From NCBI GenBank assembly GCA_002484335.1, contig DLJQ01000022.1, forward strand, positions 1-64,000: DNA of 64,000 nucleotides. The letters are read 5' to 3'. Source of the stretch: Flavobacteriales bacterium UBA7612. GTDB taxonomy: Bacteria; Bacteroidota; Bacteroidia; Flavobacteriales; Weeksellaceae. Positions within the stretch are counted from its first letter, which is position 1. The number at the start of each line of letters is the position of its first letter. The notes under the pieces were generated by a model. It was not told the origin of the DNA. It worked only from the letters and a program-made list of their open reading frames with translations, and did not search any database. Below are positions 34,640 to 45,517 of this stretch, one piece after another. The translations under genes and the position numbers were made by a program.

Positions 34640-37600
34640 TTAGTTACATAAAATTAATGTAGGATTCTTTTCTCTCAGATTTTTCCATGCATCGAATGCT
34701 TCTTTGTTATCCAATGCTTTTAATACATCTGGAGATGCATTACCAAAATCTCTTTCAAAAATCTCTTTCAATTTTGGATCATCAAGCCACTTTCTTAGAT
34801 TTGGATAATCTTTTATTAAATCATCTATATGATAACCTGTTAAATTATCCAAGGCTTTTTCTATATCTGCTTGGTTCTTACTTTCAATTTTCGTTAAACG
34901 ATTTCCTGTTTTGGTTTCTATTAAAACTGTTCCTGTTCCTTCGTCTACTAATTTAACACCTTTGTTGGCTAATTTTCTATCCAGTTGTATAGATGCTTCT
35001 AGTAAGCTTTCACTTAACTTTGTAAATGTTTTCAATTTATTTAAAGCAGATACTTTTGTTATCGCCCATTCTCCTGCTGTAAATACTATAGGAACTACCA
35101 TTACCGTTATTTCTCCATATTTATAAGCACACATATTTTGTGAGTTATCATATTTCAAAATATCTTCATTTTTATCACATTCTGTAAAATAATTTTTGAT
35201 AAAACTATCTCCTACTTCTATCGATTTTTCAACTGCTACTATACTACTATTAGCTGGTGGATATAAAATAACCTCTAAAGCTTGTCGTGGAGTTACAGTT
35301 TGATTTCGAGAAATTGTTTCAAGATTTTTATAATAATCTACATAAGATTTCATAGTCATTAATGCATTTCCTTTTATTAATGCTACAACTCCTTCTACTA
35401 TTTGTACAACATCTACACTAGCTACCAACTCATGTGTAGCTCCTGTAATAAATTTAACTGTTGAAGATGAGTTCTTACAACTTTCTTCGTTCGTAGCACA
35501 ATACAATACTCCAAAGAAACCATAATAAGTTGCTGTACCTACTTCCATCGCGATTTGCTCTGATCGTTCTGCAGTTTTGTAGGCTATATTTTCTTTTAAT
35601 GACTTTAATGCTTTATTAACATACTCTTTCGCACACGTATCATTGGACTTCCCTCCTTCTGGTAATAATTTTAGTAACCAATCTGGTGTTCCAAAACTAA
35701 AATCCAATGTTGATTCGCCATTTGCTTCTAAAGTTGCGATGATATAACTTGCTTGTTTTTTAGCTTCTACCAATTTTTGTTCATAGTCAGGGTCTTTTTT
35801 ATCTAACAATGAGTAAGTAATATTCTTTTCAGGGAATTGTGCTTTTATTTTATCTTCAATAATTTTATTGGCTTTTTGTAATAATTCTTCATTTGTTCTA
35901 TTTTTACTTTCATCACAACCTAAATATCCTGAATAGATATCTGTATCTTTCGGTTCTTTTGGGCGATTTATTTTATCTATTTCAGCAATATAACCTACTA
36001 ATGCTTGCTTGTCTTTACGAGCAATAATATCTTTTACGTCTCTGTAAAGTGTACGTATAAACTTACGTTCTTTACACTCTTTGTCAAGATTATAAACCAA
36101 CCAAATAAATCGATTATCAGCTGGCGTAGTGTTAATAAATGGATATTTATTTTGATTAGAATCGATATACTTTTCTAAAGTAGTATCCCAATAATAATCA
36201 GTTCCTTTATTGATGAAGCCTTCTACAAATCCATATTCTAACTTAATATCATCGTACGTAAGAATAAGATTAGAATCTGTTTCAAATAAATCGAAATTAG
36301 GAGATAATCCAAATCCATTTGCTAACTCTCCCTCACTTTGCCCTTGGAAAGCATACAATTTAAACTTAGGATCACCGATTTGTTTCCAGTCTAGGTGAGA
36401 TAGTAATTCTCCTGTTCCATAACCCATCAATAATTTATCGCTATTACTTGTTGGATGTTCTAGTTTAAATACACCATGTCCTAATTCGTGGGCTGCTGTT
36501 TTGATTGGGGCTTTCCCAAATACATACCCAAATTGCCCATTGAGACGCATATACCCATATTGACCTGTAGAAGAAGATTTCTCTGTTACAAAAACCACAT
36601 AACGTAATTCTTTACTACGCTTATTCAGGTAATAATTGTTGATTTTTACTTGATCGCTTCCATACGTACTCATCAGTTTTGGGTCACCTGATGCTATTGT
36701 ATTTCCGATTCCTAAATCGGTAATATCTAAAACATCTTCTTTTACAATTTCAAAGTCAACGCCTACAACTTTATAAGATTTTTTGATGTTTTCTTCAATT
36801 TCTTTCAGTTTTCCTTCAGATATATTATCTAATGGAACCAAATGTACCTTTGGTTTCTCATTCTTGATATGAACTAGATTAAACGAACTAATAATTTGTT
36901 GTTTCCCGATTGAATCGGTTGGCATTGCTACTGCAATTATTTCTTCTTCGGCATAATTGTAAACGCCTTTTAATTCTAATTCATACAAACGTTGTGTAGA
37001 CGAAACTTTATTTTCTTCTGCATTTATTTCTTTTCCTTCCTTTAAGGTTTTAAAAATAATTTTAGCGTCTTTCAACGTTTCATCTGTAATGGTTACATTA
37101 GCCTGTAAAACATCTTTTTTTCCGTTTACAACCAATTTGTAAGGAACCGCAACAGTTACTCCTTTACTGTCTTTTACATTCGCATAATCACTTAGTGCTA
37201 AACCAGAATTTAAAGGCGTATCAAACGTATAAGTCGTTTTATCTTTTAATTCTTCCCATTTTAGTGTTATACCTTTAGCTGTATAGTTTTCTACTTTACT
37301 ATTTTTTCCACTTCCTGATATACCTTCGGTATTAGATGAAGTTGATGCTCCTCCTTTGGCTATTTTTCCACCATCGGTTACATTACCATCTTTGTCTACT
37401 TCCCAAATATTACCTTCGGAATCTACTATTTTGGTTTCTTTTCCGCCATCATAGGTTTGACTCGCTCCTTCTTCTCCATTTTCGCCTGGTTTACCTTTTA
37501 CAATGATTTTTCCTGGTGGTGGTGTTGATATATATTCTACTGATTCTATTGGATAATTGAAGTTAATATTCGTTATGTTTTGATCTCCAAGACCACTCCA

Positions 37601-39127
37601 TAAATCACTTAATGTGTAAATTGCTGATTCATTCGGATCATACGTCGTTTCAATAACTCCACCAATTAATTGTCTTTCAGTATTGATTTGTATACTGTTA
37701 AAAACTACTTTTAGTTTCGTGTTTCCTAAATAAGGAACTACAATGTACCCTTCTCCTGTAAAATTACCATTACTACCTTTTGCAGAAATAACCGTTACAG
37801 GGAAATCGCCTGCTGTGAATATTTCATTAGCAACTAATAACTCTTGTAATGGTGATTGATTGGTTATATTACTATCAGGAAGTAAACCACATTGGTAATT
37901 ATTGTCTTTATCACTACTATTTGTTGTAAACTGCTGAATATTACTATAAGAATATGCATTGGTTGTCCCATTTTCAAACGAATTGTTAAAAGACGTATTA
38001 AGCCCACAAACCGAACCTACACGATATTCATAAACTGTTTGATCTTCTAAACCTGTTATGTAAGCAGATTCCTGATAAGCATCTAGTTCCATCCAAGCAG
38101 AAGTACTTCCCTTTTTACGGTACTGTACTTTATATAAGCTATTGGGCTTTTCTCCTGGATAAGACCAACGGATTTCTACGCGTCCTCGTCCTGCATTTTT
38201 AGCTGATAAAAAAGAGGGAATTTTACAATCTTGAATGTAATCAAAATAAAAAATTTCTGATAAGCCATTGTTTTTATACACGCCATTGTCTTCGGTTGGA
38301 TTTCCTCCTAAAACTGGGTTACCTGATTTCGCTTGTACTTGCCAGGCATATCGCTTACCTACTAATAATTGCGTTTTATCAAATCCATAAAATAAAGAGT
38401 TACTATAAACTTCTTCTTGATAAAGTACTGGTGAAGATAAAAATGCTGTAACAGGATCTCGCTGTGTATCCCAAATTTCTTTTAATGTAAAAATATAACG
38501 CGTATTGGGTGCTAATTGTCTCGGCATCCACTGAAAAACAAGATTCTGTATTTCGTTCTGTTTTTGTACTAACTCTCCATTTTGTGGTAAAGAAAGCATC
38601 GGTGGATCATATTGTACAAAATAAGCTGTTGAACAAGATTTCTGAGATAATGTTCGACCTGTATTACTGTCAATTACTTGAAAACAAAAATTATACATTC
38701 CTTGAGGTAATGTTCTAGCATAATCAGCGGCTGAAATCCCTCCCAAATTTTGCAATTGAAATAAAGGACGAATATCAATATTCGATAAAATAAGTGGAAC
38801 ACCTGGAGACAAAGTAATATCTCGCATTCCGTTAATGTATTGATTAGATACAGCTATTGGTGTTGCGTTTATACCACTTTCTAATGAAAAACGTAAACGT
38901 ACATTATGCGTTGGCTCCATTAAATCGGTCATGAGCAATTGTAACTGTAACTTATTCTCGCCTGTTGTGGCATAATCTCCCAATTTTAAACTATAAGGAG
39001 GAATAAGTACAGGTGTTACCTGTACTGGGTATTGTTGCGCATTTATCCAACTAAATAGAAAAAGAAATGCTATTATAAAATAATTTTTCAATAATCGTGT
39101 ATTCATACTTTTTCTATTTATTTTCAA
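34640..39127 (-). CDS. Large TANFOR-like/FN3/zincin polymorphic toxin carrier
   Basis: This 1495-aa protein has a signal peptide near residues 10-30 (FIIAFLFLFSWINA-QQYPVQVTP). A TANFOR-like N-terminal domain follows (VQVTPVLIPPYSLKLGDYATTGENKLQLQLLMTDL), then an FN3 domain (about 300-400), a low-complexity Gly/Lys linker (about 540-610), and a zincin-like metallopeptidase with HELGHGVFKLEHP near residue 880. LSHLDWKQIGDPKFKLYAFQ then marks the boundary of the exchangeable part. The C-terminal 590 residues are cassette-specific, with hydrophobic segments. The peptidase could release the tip. The start overlaps the end of the 1544-aa gene by 14 bp. No T9SS sorting domain is visible at its C-terminus, so it may depend on partner proteins for export. 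Confidence 0.7.
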   Translation of the reverse strand: MKINRKSMNTRLLKNYFIIAFLFLFSWINAQQYPVQVTPVLIPPYSLKLGDYATTGENKLQLQLLMTDLMEPTHNVRLRFSLESGINATPIAVSNQYINGMRDITLSPGVPLILSNIDIRPLFQLQNLGGISAADYARTLPQGMYNFCFQVIDSNTGRTLSQKSCSTAYFVQYDPPMLSLPQNGELVQKQNEIQNLVFQWMPRQLAPNTRYIFTLKEIWDTQRDPVTAFLSSPVLYQEEVYSNSLFYGFDKTQLLVGKRYAWQVQAKSGNPVLGGNPTEDNGVYKNNGLSEIFYFDYIQDCKIPSFLSAKNAGRGRVEIRWSYPGEKPNSLYKVQYRKKGSTSAWMELDAYQESAYITGLEDQTVYEYRVGSVCGLNTSFNNSFENGTTNAYSYSNIQQFTTNSSDKDNNYQCGLLPDSNITNQSPLQELLVANEIFTAGDFPVTVISAKGSNGNFTGEGYIVVPYLGNTKLKVVFNSIQINTERQLIGGVIETTYDPNESAIYTLSDLWSGLGDQNITNINFNYPIESVEYISTPPPGKIIVKGKPGENGEEGASQTYDGGKETKIVDSEGNIWEVDKDGNVTDGGKIAKGGASTSSNTEGISGSGKNSKVENYTAKGITLKWEELKDKTTYTFDTPLNSGLALSDYANVKDSKGVTVAVPYKLVVNGKKDVLQANVTITDETLKDAKIIFKTLKEGKEINAEENKVSSTQRLYELELKGVYNYAEEEIIAVAMPTDSIGKQQIISSFNLVHIKNEKPKVHLVPLDNISEGKLKEIEENIKKSYKVVGVDFEIVKEDVLDITDLGIGNTIASGDPKLMSTYGSDQVKINNYYLNKRSKELRYVVFVTEKSSSTGQYGYMRLNGQFGYVFGKAPIKTAAHELGHGVFKLEHPTSNSDKLLMGYGTGELLSHLDWKQIGDPKFKLYAFQGQSEGELANGFGLSPNFDLFETDSNLILTYDDIKLEYGFVEGFINKGTDYYWDTTLEKYIDSNQNKYPFINTTPADNRFIWLVYNLDKECKERKFIRTLYRDVKDIIARKDKQALVGYIAEIDKINRPKEPKDTDIYSGYLGCDESKNRTNEELLQKANKIIEDKIKAQFPEKNITYSLLDKKDPDYEQKLVEAKKQASYIIATLEANGESTLDFSFGTPDWLLKLLPEGGKSNDTCAKEYVNKALKSLKENIAYKTAERSEQIAMEVGTATYYGFFGVLYCATNEESCKNSSSTVKFITGATHELVASVDVVQIVEGVVALIKGNALMTMKSYVDYYKNLETISRNQTVTPRQALEVILYPPANSSIVAVEKSIEVGDSFIKNYFTECDKNEDILKYDNSQNMCAYKYGEITVMVVPIVFTAGEWAITKVSALNKLKTFTKLSESLLEASIQLDRKLANKGVKLVDEGTGTVLIETKTGNRLTKIESKNQADIEKALDNLTGYHIDDLIKDYPNLRKWLDDPKLKEIFERDFGNASPDVLKALDNKEAFDAWKNLREKNPTLILCN

Positions 39128-42100
39128 AATTAACTTGATATTCTGTTCCTGTCTTATTACCTGGCATTAGATAAATCATTTGTATTGGGTATTTACCTTT
39201 TGGTATTATTCCGTAACTAGAACCGATTAAATCATTAATTTTTGCGGGACGTCGTTGTACAGGAACACTTAAATAATTAGAACTTGCCTTAGTTACCAAC
39301 TCATACCAATCATTTTTATAATATCTAAACAAATCATATTTATATGGTAAGTAATTTGTTAGAAATGCGTTATTTTCATTATTTTCTAAATACATTAAAT
39401 AAGAAGAGAAAATTGGGATTGCTTTTATTGGCGGAATTCCTATTTCATCACCACTACGATCTAACTTTAGGTGCTCTACTGGATAATTATTATAAAATAA
39501 TGTTTTAAATTTTTGTGCAAAAGCATCATCCATTAATGCTGAAACTTGGAGTAAAGGTTTATTATCTGTATATCTTGTTCCTACTAATTCAGATAAATCA
39601 AAACTTTCATTCCCATTGGTTACTCCATTTTGTAACATCACAATATCTGAACTTACTTTTTCCCAATAATGATTAAATTTTAAACGTTTTAATTTCTCTT
39701 GCAATGTGTTATACTGACTTGTACCAAATGCAAAAGATAATCGTTCTATTTCTCCATCTTTAGAAAGTTTCTCTGCTTTCTTAATTGTTGTTTCAGTCTC
39801 TATAGAAGAACCTTCTTCATCTTCTCCTTGTGTTGATGTTGATGTTGTAGTAGAAGAATCATTCGTTGTGTTTCCTTTTAAACTTTTAGCAATAATTCCT
39901 AAGGTATAAGTGCTTTTGTTCTTTAATTCTGGCATTTCAAATTGCACTTCATTTGTTGCTTGATCATAAACAAAATTGGTTTCTAATGATTTATCATCCG
40001 TTGTTTTTAAAACTGTTTTTGTTGTCCAATTCGGATCGTCAAATAAATAATCTTGTCCTCTTTTTAGTTTTATGTAGCCTTTATTAGACTCCTTTTTATA
40101 ATAATAATTTTGATCCACTACAGGATAAGCATATTGTATATTGTGTAATGGAATAACATTAGGAGCACTTCCTGTTGTAAACTCTCGCTCTTCTGTCTCA
40201 ATCGCTTTTTTACCATTTTCCATCATCACCTGGTAAATTCCACCTTTTTTCTCCATGAAACTAACTGTTACAATTGCTTTTAATTTCTTATTCGGTGGTA
40301 ATATATCTTCTGAAATAAAATTAGCACGATCACTTGCTTCATAATCTATTTTACCTACAATTTCTTTTCCTGCTTCATCAACTACTGTAAATTTATCAAT
40401 TACAATCTTATACGTATGATCGCCATCATCTTCAGGAATAACAACAGGTTCGTTTACTGTTAAAGCAAATGTAGCTTGTGGAATAGCAAATACATCTACA
40501 TTAGTATCTGCTTTTTTAGGTGTAACATCTGTAATGATTTTCATTCCTCCTAAAATCGATTCATTTTCTAGTTTACATTCTTCACCAAATTCTAATTTGA
40601 ATCTAAATTTACCTTTTATTAAACCGCCCAATAAATTATAATTTCCACCAAGATAACCTCTCATCCAAAAAGGATTAGGTCCTCTAGCTTGTAAAAGTGC
40701 AGCTGCACCAGCTTTAATAATTGGAATTTTCTTTCGAATAAAAAATAGTTTTATTTTTATCCCTAATTCTCCTTGAAGATAAACATAAGCTTGTCCGTTA
40801 GCATACCATCCATTAATCCCTATTTGTTTTCCTCCTCTATTGGTACATACAGCTTCACCATAATCTTTAAGCATGATATCGGCTCCAAATCCTGCAGCAA
40901 AACGAGCATACAAGAAAAGTGCATTCATATCTCCAGTATCAAATTTGAAATGTGTTCCAAATGCAAAACCTTTTCCGTCTCCTAGATCATTAAGATTTTT
41001 CATATAATCCAAATCACCTTGTTTTAAACCTAAAATTTGAGCAACTTCAATTGGTGGTGGTGGAGATCCTGGAATACGATCACCAACCATAAAATAACTT
41101 GAAGATTGTACATAAAAATTACCAACACCAACTTTTAATCCTATCATATCTGTTGGTGTTCCTATATGCATGTACCATTCATCTGGTGCTATATGAAGAA
41201 CTGCCCAACCTGCTCTTCCTCCTGGACCTATTCCTTTTACTATACCTCCAGCAACGTCTACATATACATCTAAATTAGCATGAAATATTTTATTATTAAA
41301 ATCATAATCCATAGCAAGTTTAGCTGATAAAGCTGAATTCCCAGTAAATTCTGTAGGATAATATTCATCGACATCAACATCTATTATATTTTTTAGAGGG
41401 CTATTATCGCTTGTTAAGTCTTTAGTCAATTTATCAAGAAATCTACCTCCAGTTGTTTCGTGTAATTTTTCTTGTAACTTAGCCAAAGGATTATTAAATC
41501 CTACCGTTATATCAGCCATTACTTGTGCTTCTCCTATAAATCCAATATTTCGTAATCCTCCATTTTTATTGGTTGATACATTAAAGCCTGCCATAAGAGA
41601 AATAGCCTCTTTTTTTGAAACATAACCATAAACAGCGGCTCTTACTGCTACTCCAACTTGTTCATTCGGAATAAAAACAACAGCACGTTTTTTATTTTCT
41701 ATACTAAGTCCTGCATCAGGTATCATACGATAAAATAATCCTCCTGAAAATCCTGAAACTGTAAAAGTTCCTGTATTGATATTTAACCCATCTACCATAC
41801 CTTCCAATCCCCAATATCTAAAAGTACTACGACCGAAAATAGCATTAAGATTTATAGTTCCCTTACCTAGACCTTTGATCTCTGTAGCTGAAAGGTTTGC
41901 TCTAAATCCTTTTCCATACAAAGGATCATCTCGCATGAATTCTAATTCACCACTAACTTTTGCAACAGTTATATCAACATTGTTAAGATATAATTTTGAT
42001 ATTCTGAAACCATTATAATTCCAGCGTTGTCTTATAGTATTTTTCTCTATTATTCCATCAATAAAGAAAGCTCCTCTAGCTGCAAATCCTTTATCTTGAA

Positions 42101-43748
42101 GGCCTACAGTAATATCCATTCCAAGATTAGCTTGGTTTTCTGTTAACTGTAAGACAATTTCATTTATGGTTACAGGAAAATTACCTATTTGGTGAGCTCC
42201 TTTTGTTCCAAAGTAGTCTACAGTCATAATAGGACCTTTTGTTTGAAGTGTTAATCCTTCGAATACAATTCCCTTAAACTCTGATTCTTTCTGATTTTCT
42301 ATAGTATTATTTTGATTTGGGTTACCATTTGCACTAATATCCATTGAACCATTTAAAACAGCTTTAGGTAAAAATTCTTTATTACGAACTAATAATTCTA
42401 AATAAGAACCAGGAAGAATACTTGCTTTAGCACTCCATAAAGAAAAATCTAATTTTTCTTGAACTGATACAGCTAAGAGATATTCATCTTCTGTTATATA
42501 ACCTTCATAAGCTAATGTACCTAGATTATTGGTAGCATTTTTTTCTGTATTTTGTATTGGTAATTGGATTTGACCATTAATATTTGCTCCAACTATTTTA
42601 GAAGCTGCTAAATTAAGTCCAATTTGATCTAATGAATAACTCCATGCATTTTTTTCACTGGTAATACCCTCTTTTAAAGGAAATATATTATTTGCAGCAA
42701 ATTGACCTGATACCCCATACCCATCAATAATTAAATGGTGAGCATCAAATGAAATAGGAGCAACTCTTTGTTTTTCGGTCTTAAATTCTTTTGGTAGACC
42801 TATGTGTAAAGATTCTACATAAAAACCTCTCCAACTTTCAGCACCATCAATTAAATAACCGTGGGTATAATAATATTCAGGAAAAACAATTCCAGGATCA
42901 GAGCGAAGATCACTCATATCCAAAATTGCATTGTTCGCATAAAAAGTAAAATATCCTTGGTTTGTTTTTTGAGTTTGTTTTGTAATAGCAAATGGAGAAA
43001 TGCTTACCTTTACTAATAAATCATTCCAGCTTGTTGCTTTTACAGCAAAATCTCCACGAACACGAATTTTATCATCTTCTATAATATCTCCCGAACTTAA
43101 ATCGACAGGTACTAAAACATTTCGAGAAATTTGTACATTACCCTTTAGGGCTAATTCTTTTATTCCGTCACAGTCTATTACAACATACGTATTCTCATTA
43201 ACAGAATTTCCTCCTCCTTTTTTATTAATATATCCACCTTCTAATGTAATTAACCATTCATCTCCGTTAAATGGTATATATTGATTCCCTAAAAGAGAAA
43301 GCTTGGCATCTCCGATAATTTTACCTTGATAAGAAAGCTTTACATCTTCTGCCCCAAAATATAATTCTTTTTTTCCTCCATCTACTCCTTGTTGAGGCGT
43401 AATAATTCTTGCATAAACATTAATTAATGCATATTCTGGAGTAAATTTAGCTTTTGTAACAATAATTGCATACTCCACATTATCCATCATCTCTTTTACA
43501 CCAATAGGCAGCTCAGTTAACTCACTTGGATTAATTGTTGTTGAATAGCTATTATTTTTTTCAACAATATTAAAAGCCCCTCTTGCTATTGCAATTTCTT
43601 TATCAACTGATGGATCTTGAATTGGAGAATATAATTCGTTGTAAAAATCGATAGGTGTTTTTACATCAAAATTAGGATTTGCAAATACTTTTATTGAAAG
43701 TAAAATGCAAATAAAAAAATAAAGTTTAATTGGATTATATATTTTCAT
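39114..43748 (-). CDS. Giant exported protein of the toxin operon
   Basis: This 1544-aa protein has a signal peptide (LYFFICILLSIKVFA-NPNFDVKTP). Long beta-rich regions of repeated 'GFxxxxLxxxxxxI'-type strands follow (for example GVSGQFAANNIFPL, ARGAFFIDGIIEK, NLSATEIKGLGKGTINLNAIFGRSTFRYWGLEGMVDGLNINTG), suggesting an extended beta-helix or porin-like scaffold rather than an enzyme. Glycine-rich segments near 900-960 and FN3-like parts near the end precede a short C-terminus without a recognisable sorting domain. I do not recognise a named family. Its place just before the carrier, with a 14-bp overlap, suggests the two are made in fixed ratio and act together at the cell surface. Confidence 0.6.
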   Translation of the reverse strand: MKIYNPIKLYFFICILLSIKVFANPNFDVKTPIDFYNELYSPIQDPSVDKEIAIARGAFNIVEKNNSYSTTINPSELTELPIGVKEMMDNVEYAIIVTKAKFTPEYALINVYARIITPQQGVDGGKKELYFGAEDVKLSYQGKIIGDAKLSLLGNQYIPFNGDEWLITLEGGYINKKGGGNSVNENTYVVIDCDGIKELALKGNVQISRNVLVPVDLSSGDIIEDDKIRVRGDFAVKATSWNDLLVKVSISPFAITKQTQKTNQGYFTFYANNAILDMSDLRSDPGIVFPEYYYTHGYLIDGAESWRGFYVESLHIGLPKEFKTEKQRVAPISFDAHHLIIDGYGVSGQFAANNIFPLKEGITSEKNAWSYSLDQIGLNLAASKIVGANINGQIQLPIQNTEKNATNNLGTLAYEGYITEDEYLLAVSVQEKLDFSLWSAKASILPGSYLELLVRNKEFLPKAVLNGSMDISANGNPNQNNTIENQKESEFKGIVFEGLTLQTKGPIMTVDYFGTKGAHQIGNFPVTINEIVLQLTENQANLGMDITVGLQDKGFAARGAFFIDGIIEKNTIRQRWNYNGFRISKLYLNNVDITVAKVSGELEFMRDDPLYGKGFRANLSATEIKGLGKGTINLNAIFGRSTFRYWGLEGMVDGLNINTGTFTVSGFSGGLFYRMIPDAGLSIENKKRAVVFIPNEQVGVAVRAAVYGYVSKKEAISLMAGFNVSTNKNGGLRNIGFIGEAQVMADITVGFNNPLAKLQEKLHETTGGRFLDKLTKDLTSDNSPLKNIIDVDVDEYYPTEFTGNSALSAKLAMDYDFNNKIFHANLDVYVDVAGGIVKGIGPGGRAGWAVLHIAPDEWYMHIGTPTDMIGLKVGVGNFYVQSSSYFMVGDRIPGSPPPPIEVAQILGLKQGDLDYMKNLNDLGDGKGFAFGTHFKFDTGDMNALFLYARFAAGFGADIMLKDYGEAVCTNRGGKQIGINGWYANGQAYVYLQGELGIKIKLFFIRKKIPIIKAGAAALLQARGPNPFWMRGYLGGNYNLLGGLIKGKFRFKLEFGEECKLENESILGGMKIITDVTPKKADTNVDVFAIPQATFALTVNEPVVIPEDDGDHTYKIVIDKFTVVDEAGKEIVGKIDYEASDRANFISEDILPPNKKLKAIVTVSFMEKKGGIYQVMMENGKKAIETEEREFTTGSAPNVIPLHNIQYAYPVVDQNYYYKKESNKGYIKLKRGQDYLFDDPNWTTKTVLKTTDDKSLETNFVYDQATNEVQFEMPELKNKSTYTLGIIAKSLKGNTTNDSSTTTSTSTQGEDEEGSSIETETTIKKAEKLSKDGEIERLSFAFGTSQYNTLQEKLKRLKFNHYWEKVSSDIVMLQNGVTNGNESFDLSELVGTRYTDNKPLLQVSALMDDAFAQKFKTLFYNNYPVEHLKLDRSGDEIGIPPIKAIPIFSSYLMYLENNENNAFLTNYLPYKYDLFRYYKNDWYELVTKASSNYLSVPVQRRPAKINDLIGSSYGIIPKGKYPIQMIYLMPGNKTGTEYQVNFENK

Positions 43749-43759
43749 TTGGTTGAGGA

Positions 43760-45505
43760 TTAAAAGGAATAATTATAGCCAAGAGTAGCTGTTAATTCGT
43801 TCAATTTTTTATCTGGAATATCCTGATTGGTATTTCTAAATAATTGAATGATAGTTGCACTAAAATTATGCTTTTCCCAAGGTGAATAACCTGCATTTAA
43901 TCTAAAATTAGAAACCTTAGTAGAAATTGCATTACTTGTTGAAGCATTGTATGAAACACCAAAAGAAGTTTGTAACTTTTTATCCATAAACATTTTATTA
44001 ATTGTAGCAGAAGGTCCCCAAATATTAGTGGTTTTAGATGCTGCATACATATTAGTATAATTTATGGAAGTCGCTAAACTAATTGATCTTTCAGGTAAAC
44101 CTATAGAATAAGTTAAATTTGCATTATGGAAACGATTTAACCCTCCTCTTCTAACAATATTATTTTCTTTATTGACCATGTCATTTAAAGAATAATTAAA
44201 ATTTATATTTTGTGTTAATTCTTTTCTACTTGATAAATTGTAATTTGCATTAAGATTAAAATTCTGAGAAATTTGCTTGTAATTAATTGAATCTCTAGGT
44301 TGTTGTAATGCTAAAGGATTATTATTTAAATTATTGAACTGATTAAGTTGGTTGTTTGTATACATTGTAAAATTAGAATAAGTTGCTGTAAACATTAACT
44401 TATCTGTTGCTTTTACATTGGTATTTATTGATCCAACCCAACGGTTCGTTTGTTTTAATTTAGCCGAATTCAAATTATCTCTTTGACGACCAATATTTGC
44501 ACTAACATTTACATTTCCTTTAAATAAATTAAATGCTGTGTTTATGGTAATATTTTCTAAATCATTATTAAAATAATAAGCCCCTAGTGTTCTATATCCA
44601 GGATCTATTCGCTCATATTTTATTCCTAAACTTGTTGATTTTAAATTAAAATTTACTCCAGCATTATATGCATTAAAACTTTCAGAAGAAGAATTATTTT
44701 TTAAAAATTTATTTGCTATTCCTTTTGAAGATTTTCCTTTTTCGGCTCGAATATCACTGATAAGACCTGAATTAGAAAATTCTGCAAAAACTTCAACATT
44801 TTCTAACAATTTAAAGGAACCCAACATCGAAAGAACTAAATTTTCTTCAGGTGTTATTCCTCTATCATCAATCGATTGTTTTAAAGAATTAAGATCATCT
44901 TTAGCATAAAAACCAATTAATCCCATTTTATAACGTTCTTTTTCCCATTTTAAATGAGCTCCATATCCCATTCTTTTATAAGATGCTATTGTTTGCTGTT
45001 GTCCATCGTCTTCTACAGCTTTATTTAATCTACCTCCTAAAAGTGCTATTTTAAAAGGGATATCAGGTGTTAACTCTAAACCAAGGCCTGTGAATAGTAA
45101 ACCATTATACGTATAAGAAGAAAAATTCATGTTTGAATCTCCTATATGTGCTCTTACCCATTTATATTTGGGGCTAACACTTATTCTATTAAATTTAAAT
45201 GGAACTTGGTATCCTAAATTAGATCCTTGATTGGTTAAACTATACGAAATAGGCATTGACCAATTGTATAAACCTAAATTAAGATTTCCATTTAAGAAAT
45301 ACGTAAAAGGTTCCCTATTTTGATTAACGTTTGAACTATAAAAAATAGCGTTTGCAGATACTCCACCTGAAATCTTAAATGGATTTTTCTTTAAATTTTC
45401 TTTAATATTTCCACCTATATTTTCTAAATCAACTTCTTGTGCATTTATCTTTATAATAGATAAAAAACAAAATACAAAAGCTATACAATGCTTCATTTTT
45501 TTCAT
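43760..45505 (-). CDS. Outer-membrane beta-barrel protein
   Basis: This 581-aa protein has a signal peptide (HCIAFVFCFLSIIKINA-QEVDLENIGG) and then many alternating amphipathic strands (NLNLGLYNWSMPISYSLTNQGSNLGYQVPF, NLSSRKELTQNINFNYSLNDMV). It ends in LGYNYSF with the terminal Phe that marks outer-membrane barrels. Size suggests a barrel of more than 16 strands without a plug. Within the operon it could anchor or export the giant and carrier proteins, in the way SprF/PorP-type partners help T9SS adhesins, although I do not see the SprF signature itself. Confidence 0.65.
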   Translation of the reverse strand: MKKMKHCIAFVFCFLSIIKINAQEVDLENIGGNIKENLKKNPFKISGGVSANAIFYSSNVNQNREPFTYFLNGNLNLGLYNWSMPISYSLTNQGSNLGYQVPFKFNRISVSPKYKWVRAHIGDSNMNFSSYTYNGLLFTGLGLELTPDIPFKIALLGGRLNKAVEDDGQQQTIASYKRMGYGAHLKWEKERYKMGLIGFYAKDDLNSLKQSIDDRGITPEENLVLSMLGSFKLLENVEVFAEFSNSGLISDIRAEKGKSSKGIANKFLKNNSSSESFNAYNAGVNFNLKSTSLGIKYERIDPGYRTLGAYYFNNDLENITINTAFNLFKGNVNVSANIGRQRDNLNSAKLKQTNRWVGSINTNVKATDKLMFTATYSNFTMYTNNQLNQFNNLNNNPLALQQPRDSINYKQISQNFNLNANYNLSSRKELTQNINFNYSLNDMVNKENNIVRRGGLNRFHNANLTYSIGLPERSISLATSINYTNMYAASKTTNIWGPSATINKMFMDKKLQTSFGVSYNASTSNAISTKVSNFRLNAGYSPWEKHNFSATIIQLFRNTNQDIPDKKLNELTATLGYNYSF

Positions 45506-45517
45506 AAGTAAAGAGGT

